From CAZYBC01 sp964645645 (GTDB taxonomy: Bacteria; Patescibacteriota; Microgenomatia; UBA1400; PJMF01), in assembly GCA_964645645.1 (NCBI GenBank), contig CAZYBC010000002.1, positions 1 to 64,000 on the forward strand: a stretch of 64,000 nt of DNA, written 5' to 3'. The notes beneath the pieces were generated by a model. It was not told the origin of the DNA, did no database searches, and worked only from the letters and a program-made list of their open reading frames with translations. A program made the position numbers and the translations under genes. Positions 60,258-64,000 of this stretch are shown one piece after another; the stretch's first letter is position 1; each line of letters starts with the position of its first letter.

Positions 60258-60810
60258 TTTTTTTCTTTGTTAGCGGTGTAATTTGCGCTATCATCTTTTT
60301 ACCCAAGATTTTTGGTTCAATTTCTACTTGAGCCACTTCGGCTGTAGCCGCAAAAATTTTGGCAAACAGCTCATAAGCCAGCTCTTTTTTTGTAATCTGG
60401 CGGCCTTTAAAGTTAAGGGTTAATCTAACTTTATGACCTTTTGTTAAGAATTCAAAAATTCTTTTTAATCTTGATTGGAAATCAGCTTCTCCAATAAAGA
60501 TTGTGTAGCGTAACTCTTTAATATCTAAAGTTTTATTACTTTTACGCTGTTTAGCAGCTTTTTGTTGCTGCTGATATTTAAATTTTGACAGTTCAATAAT
60601 TTTTGCAATTGGCGGATTAGCCTTTTCAGTGACCAAAACCAAGTCTTTTTCCTGCTCAGTAGCTTTAGCAATAGCTTCTTGAGTAGGCATTACTCCGATC
60701 ATTTCTCCAGTTTCAGATAGAACTCTGACCTCTGGAACTCTGATCCTGTAATTAGCTTGGATAAAGATCCGATTATTATTGTTCTGTTTATATGGTTTTT
60801 TTCTTATCAC
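60232..60810 (-). CDS. infC: Translation initiation factor IF-3
   Basis: 192 residues. The N-domain has ANYRIRVPEVRVLSETGEMIGVMPTQEAIAKATEQEKDLVLV and the C-domain FKYQQQQKAAKQRKSNKTLDIKELRYTIFIGEADF...HKVRLTLNFKGRQI. A GTG start at 60810 is preceded by AGGA at the right distance. Family members often use rare start codons, which fits. TATAAT lies just upstream. The palindromic element at 60827-60885 adjoins the promoter. Confidence 0.93.
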   Translation of the reverse strand: MIRKKPYKQNNNNRIFIQANYRIRVPEVRVLSETGEMIGVMPTQEAIAKATEQEKDLVLVTEKANPPIAKIIELSKFKYQQQQKAAKQRKSNKTLDIKELRYTIFIGEADFQSRLKRIFEFLTKGHKVRLTLNFKGRQITKKELAYELFAKIFAATAEVAQVEIEPKILGKKMIAQITPLTKKKNEKTQNQN

Positions 60811-60826
60811 TAAGTCCTATTATATA

Positions 60827-60885
60827 TAGACTTACTGCGAAATAAGCCTTTCGGCGCTACGAAATTTTATTTCGCAGTAAGTCTA
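60827..60885. repeat. Palindromic element, copy B
   Basis: Perfect 19-base arms TAGACTTACTGCGAAATAA (60827-60845) and its inverse (60867-60885) with a 21-base centre. Both ends are identical to copy A (5268-5438) over 26 bases on the left and 33 on the right; the centre lacks about 113 bases present in A. It lies directly upstream of infC and 92 bases before tRNA-Val. Confidence 0.92.
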
Positions 60886-60934
60886 ATAGATTTTTTGCAC
60901 ACTAGAAGCCAAATTATATCACAATAATATCTGG

Positions 60935-60963
60935 TTGTGAAAGAGTGATGATATGGGTATAAT
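60935..60963 (+). promoter_or_regulatory. Promoter of tRNA-Val
   Basis: TTGTGA, 17 bases, TATAAT. The -10 ends 14 bases before the mature tRNA 5' end. Confidence 0.75.
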
Positions 60964-60977
60964 ACTACACTGTATTT

Positions 60978-61051
60978 GGGTAGTTAGCTCAGCTGGTTAG
61001 AGTGCTTCGTTGACATCGAAGAGGTCAGAGGTTCGAGTCCTCTACTGCCCA
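60978..61051 (+). tRNA. tRNA-Val (GAC)
   Basis: GGGTAGT/ACTGCCC acceptor, GCTC/GAGT D stem, anticodon stem CTTCG/CGAAG with loop TTGACAT (anticodon GAC) and T arm AGAGG-TTCGAGT-CCTCT. The discriminator is A and CCA is not encoded. Confidence 0.96.
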
Positions 61052-61087
61052 CTTTCTTTTTGCTTAAATTGGGTTAAGATAAAATTA

Positions 61088-61993
61088 ATGTTAGAATTAC
61101 AATTACCAGAGCCTTCTAAGAGATGGTCCCCTAAAAAAAAAGATTCATCAGGAAAAGAAACAGAATCTAACAATCGCTATGTTGGCGAAATGGTTAAAGT
61201 TGAAGAAATTATTTATAAAATTTATGATGTAGATCCAACTAATTTAGCTAGAATTAGAGATTGTTTATGGGTAGACAAAGTTGAGAATTTAAAAAAAGAA
61301 AATCCATTTTTGGCAGATAGAGAAATAGATCCCAATAAACCTATTGTTTAGGGAGTTATTTTTAAAGCTGAAGATGGGTCTAAAAAAAGAGTTTCTGTTG
61401 TCTATTTGCCGGAAAAACATCGTAATCAGTTGGCTGATAGTACGGATTTTTCAAAATTAGGTAAAGATTTGACTGTTTATTTAGATGCAATTGAAGAAAC
61501 TAGTCATTTTGTTTATTTAAATTATTATTTTAAGGAATATCAAAAAAAAGCCTGTTCAGCTATGGTAGAACTAATTGCGGTTTTAGATAAATATAATCTA
61601 GTAGAAAAGCTTCATCAACAATACTATAAAGAACCGCTAGATAAGGATGATATATCTTTATTATTATCTTTTAATGCTAGCGCTAATAATCAAAATTCTT
61701 TAGGTAAAACAGAAGGAGCTTATGTGATTGGTCATCGGATGGGAGTCTTTTTTATTGATTTATTGAATAAATTTTATACTCAGGTTTTTCAAGAGACAAA
61801 AGATAGAGATAAGGCTGCGTTAGAAGCTGGAAAATTAATGTCAGAATTTTATCATTCAGACAACAGAAGTCAGTTAATTTTCCTAATTAATCAAGGTTTT
61901 CCGATAGAAACTTACAGTGATTTTGAAGCGGCTGCGGTTAGGAAAATTTTGGCTGAATTAGATATTGATGAAAGCCAATTAACTAAGGTTTAG
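61088..61993 (+). pseudogene. Hypothetical protein gene interrupted by in-frame TAG
   Basis: From the ATG at 61088 the frame reads 87 codons (MLELQLPEPSKRWSPKK..., ending DPNKPIV) to TAG at 61349-61351. It then continues in the same frame without another stop for 213 codons (GVIFKAEDGSKKRVSVVYLPEKHRNQL...DESQLTKV). Codon use and protein character do not change at the stop, so one gene has most likely been split by a point nonsense mutation or sequencing error. Readthrough is possible but other genes here end in TAG normally. The long part is helical; no family recognised. Confidence 0.7.
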
Positions 61994-62002
61994 CTAATTT
62001 TT

Positions 62003-62659
62003 TTAGCTACCACTATAAGCGTTATTTAATTCTGAATTATCCATGATGTTATGCACAGTTTTACTTTCCGCACCTTTGAAGTCTATGCCTCCACCTTTAA
62101 GATTTTTTTGTTTTTGTTTTTTAGCGGCGGCTTGTTTGGCCCAAGTTCTGGCGCTTCTTACTTTAGCGCGTAACATCATAATCCAACGGCGTAATTGAGC
62201 AAAGAAGTTAAGATAATACTGACCTTCTTGTCCTGGATTGACTACTTGTTGAGTAACCACAATATCTACTTCTTGATGAAATTGAGCAATTTCTTTGCTT
62301 AAAAGTTTAAGTTCTTCTCGAGTTTTTTCTAATTCTTTAAGGACTTTTTGTTCTCTAGCATTAAAAACGTCTACTTGATCAAGATTATTCACTTGATCAT
62401 GGAGCTTTTTTCTTAAAGCTTCTTTTTTTTGTTTTTTGATTAATTCTTCTTTAACTAATTGATTAGATTCAAATGAATTATAATTATCACTTAAACCTTT
62501 ATTGCCAGTTCTGGCAAATGCTTCACTAAGAGTATTATCTTCTTGAGGGGTATTTTGGGCAAAACTATGCTTCTCCTGTTCTGCTAATGCTTGAGCAAAA
62601 GGATTGACGACGGGTTGTTTTTTAGAGCCAGTTTTGCCTGGTAAACCCAAGTTTTGCAT
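62003..62659 (-). CDS. Basic coiled-coil protein, possibly DUF5660-like
   Basis: 218 residues. A disordered start (PGKTGSKKQPVVNPFAQALAEQEK) precedes a long coiled coil (VKEELIKKQKKEALRKKLHDQVNN...LKELEKTREELKLLSKEIAQFHQEV). A short segment GQYYLNFFAQLRRWIMMLRAKVRSARTWAKQAAAKKQKQKNLKGGGI follows. It resembles a conserved uncharacterised protein of these bacteria; the DUF5660 name is from memory and not verified. It is the last gene before tig on this strand. Confidence 0.65.
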   Translation of the reverse strand: MQNLGLPGKTGSKKQPVVNPFAQALAEQEKHSFAQNTPQEDNTLSEAFARTGNKGLSDNYNSFESNQLVKEELIKKQKKEALRKKLHDQVNNLDQVDVFNAREQKVLKELEKTREELKLLSKEIAQFHQEVDIVVTQQVVNPGQEGQYYLNFFAQLRRWIMMLRAKVRSARTWAKQAAAKKQKQKNLKGGGIDFKGAESKTVHNIMDNSELNNAYSGS

Positions 62660-62797
62660 AAAAATTGATTTTATCTAATGATTCTATGTATTATAGGATA
62701 TTTTAGAAAAAAATCAACTTAAATCAAGATTATTTTAATAAATAGACTTATAAGTAAAAATTATGATTATATTTTACTAAGTCTATCTATCAGTTTA

Positions 62798-63820
62798 TTA
62801 CAGCTGATACAAATAATCTAGAGTTTTTTGGCGCAGGATAATTGATTTTAAATAATTTTGATAATATTGATCTTGAGACATTTTTTTCTCTAGATCTGGA
62901 TTTTTTAATTCTTTAATCTTATCTTTAACTTCTTCTTCATTGACAGTTAATTTAGCTTCTTTAGCTACTTTATTAAGAATGAAGTCAATTTGCAGTTTGC
63001 TGACTGCTCCAGCAGCTAATTGTTGAGTTAATTCTTGTACATTAGTATTTTTAGCTTTGAGATAATCTTCTACTTTAAGATTAAGTTGAGCGAGATTTTG
63101 GCTGAGTTGTTCAAAATCTTGTTGAGTTTGTTCTTCAACTAATAAATGAGGGATGGCTAATTTAGTATTTTTGATTAAAGCTTTAAAAATTTCCTGTAAA
63201 GTCATTTCTTTTTGTTGATTTTCATTTAAGTCTTCTTTGGAAGTTTCTGCAGCAACTTTGTCGTCTTTATTGTCAGCTTTGCTGACATTTTTGTCAGTTT
63301 TAGCAGCATTTTTTTGAGCTTCTTTTTTGATTTCGGCTAATTGTTTTTCAGCAGCTTTTTTGGCCTCTTTAGCAATTTTTTTATAATCACCTAATTCAAA
63401 ACTTGGTTCTAGGGCAAAGTAAGCCTTAATTTCCCAATCTTGATCTTTGACAATTTTCATTGGTTGAAAGCGAGGTTGAGATAAAGGACGTAGGTTTTTT
63501 TCTTTTAAAGCCGCGGCATAAGCATTAGGCACTAAATCTTGTAAAACTTGATTAATCAATTTTTCTTGGCCGATACTCTGTTCAGCAATGGCTAAAGGAG
63601 CTTTCCCAATTCTAAAACCATCTACTTTAAGTTTGCTTGCCATTTTTTGTAAATTTTTTTGATAGCTGGCTGTAACATCTTTGGCTTTTAAAGTTAATAA
63701 GATGTCGCTATTTTCAGCAATTACAGAATCTGATTTTTGTTGTTTAGCTTCTGCCTTAGGAGCAGTTTTTTCAGTTTTTGATACAGTTGGTTTTTGTTGG
63801 TTAGTAGTTTTTTTAATCAT
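62798..63820 (-). CDS. tig: Trigger factor without PPIase domain
   Basis: 340 residues from the ATG at 63820; a start six codons upstream would overlap the promoter. A Lys/Thr-rich start precedes the ribosome-binding domain with signature GFRIGKAPLAIAEQSIG (GFRxGKxP). After ALEPSFELGDYKKI comes a Lys/Ala/Glu-rich linker (about 165-215) where the FKBP-type PPIase domain normally sits. The C-terminal chaperone arm follows (LKNTKLAIPHLLVEEQTQQDFEQLSQNLAQLN...RQKTLDYLYQL). A ribosome-associated chaperone that has lost the isomerase. Confidence 0.9.
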   Translation of the reverse strand: MIKKTTNQQKPTVSKTEKTAPKAEAKQQKSDSVIAENSDILLTLKAKDVTASYQKNLQKMASKLKVDGFRIGKAPLAIAEQSIGQEKLINQVLQDLVPNAYAAALKEKNLRPLSQPRFQPMKIVKDQDWEIKAYFALEPSFELGDYKKIAKEAKKAAEKQLAEIKKEAQKNAAKTDKNVSKADNKDDKVAAETSKEDLNENQQKEMTLQEIFKALIKNTKLAIPHLLVEEQTQQDFEQLSQNLAQLNLKVEDYLKAKNTNVQELTQQLAAGAVSKLQIDFILNKVAKEAKLTVNEEEVKDKIKELKNPDLEKKMSQDQYYQNYLKSIILRQKTLDYLYQL

Positions 63821-63826
63821 GTGCGC

Positions 63827-63854
63827 ATTATACCGCAAAATTATTCCACAGTAA
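63827..63854 (-). promoter_or_regulatory. Promoter of tig
   Basis: On the minus strand TATAAT ends about six bases before the ATG, with TTACTG 16 bases further upstream. No Shine-Dalgarno, so the message is probably leaderless. The -35 region overlaps a half copy of the dispersed palindrome (ATAGACTTACTG). Confidence 0.65.
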
Positions 63855-63864
63855 GTCTATAAAA

Positions 63865-63900
63865 AAAGACACACCTAATTTTAAAATCAGGTGTGTCTTT
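63865..63900 (-). terminator. Terminator of the gene entering from the right
   Basis: AAAGACACACCT pairs with AGGTGTGTCTTT around a 12-base loop, followed on the minus strand by a run of seven T. It lies 15 bases after the stop of the partial gene at the right edge. Confidence 0.92.
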
Positions 63901-63915
63901 CAATAAATTTAATTT

Positions 63916-64000
63916 TTAATTTTTTTCTGAAAATTCAGTTTCTACATGATTGCTTAAGTAGGTGCCAATATCTTCACCATCAACAGCTTTTTCCAAATTA
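63916..64000 (-). CDS. Partial CDS, C-terminal end, unknown
   Basis: On the minus strand the frame NLEKAVDGEDIGTYLSNHVE... ends TEFSEKN and TAA (63916-63918). The remainder lies beyond the window. The last 27 residues are acidic and uninformative, so I cannot name it. Upstream of tig in many genomes lie clp or housekeeping genes, but no such match is claimed. Confidence 0.6.
   Translation of the reverse strand, partial: NLEKAVDGEDIGTYLSNHVETEFSEKN

Noticed and set aside
61010..61087. Start of the split gene inside tRNA-Val
   Set aside because: The frame opens within the tRNA, but translation most likely starts at the ATG at 61088.
61349..61351. Genetic code change with TAG as sense codon
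   Set aside because: Several clear genes here end in TAG (for example the short YebC and pilin-region genes), so only this one gene is affected.

Overview
The window is AT-rich, gene-dense bacterial chromosome from what looks like a Candidate Phyla Radiation (Patescibacteria) organism, possibly Microgenomates-like. That placement is an inference. It rests on reduced translation factors (short EF-Ts, YebC lacking its middle part, trigger factor lacking a PPIase domain, PheT lacking the N-terminal tRNA-binding domain), an acyl-carrier-like protein without its serine, many small membrane proteins, and a complete type IV pilus set with no secretin. TAA, TAG and TGA all end genes, so the standard bacterial code is assumed.

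Layout. 1-4.1 kb: rpsB end, tsf, a LytR_C-type envelope protein, a TPR protein, a short yebC and a polytopic membrane protein. 4.1-6.0 kb: a gene-free AT-rich stretch with a 27-bp tandem repeat, DnaA-box-like sites and a long palindrome. 6.0-15.6 kb: a Xer-type recombinase and tRNA-Ala, then a minus-strand run gyrB-ppa-gyrA-ATP-grasp-GNAT and a HolB-like gene. 15.6-34.2 kb: pilB-pilT-pilC, major pilin, prepilin peptidase, minor pilins and a very large Cys-rich surface protein. This pilus block is interrupted at 26.2-30.2 kb by an accessory cluster (ThDP decarboxylase, dual-specificity phosphatase, methyltransferase, radical-SAM-like protein, small unknown). 34.3-37.7 kb: an unknown surface protein and a RelE/HigB-HTH toxin-antitoxin pair with a decayed antitoxin fragment in front. 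38-40.5 kb: rpmF-like, nusB, ACP-like, rnc, rpsP, khpA. 40.8-44 kb: PilX-like, PilM, PilN and PilO on the minus strand. 44.2-50.2 kb: two Fic proteins flanking recG and tyrS. 50.2-56.3 kb: sortase-like protein, a structured-RNA locus with a 35-residue membrane peptide, a class A PBP and an O-antigen-ligase-like protein. 56.3-61 kb: pheS-pheT and infC-rpmI-rplT, then tRNA-Val. 61-64 kb: a gene split by an in-frame TAG, a conserved-looking basic protein, tig and one partial gene.

The genes describe a small cell with a peptidoglycan wall (PBP, sortase, LytR_C) that builds a monoderm-style type IV pilus (PilB/T/C/D/M/N/O, pilins, large adhesin-like protein). The best candidate for something undescribed is 51701-52188 on the minus strand. 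A strong sigma70-type promoter there drives a roughly 280-nt leader of three stem-loops. Two of these stems contain G-U pairs that favour the minus-strand RNA, and a third stem-loop has one such pair. The leader ends in a consensus Shine-Dalgarno and a 35-codon single-span membrane peptide, followed by a strong terminator. A 12-bp inverted repeat encloses most of the locus.
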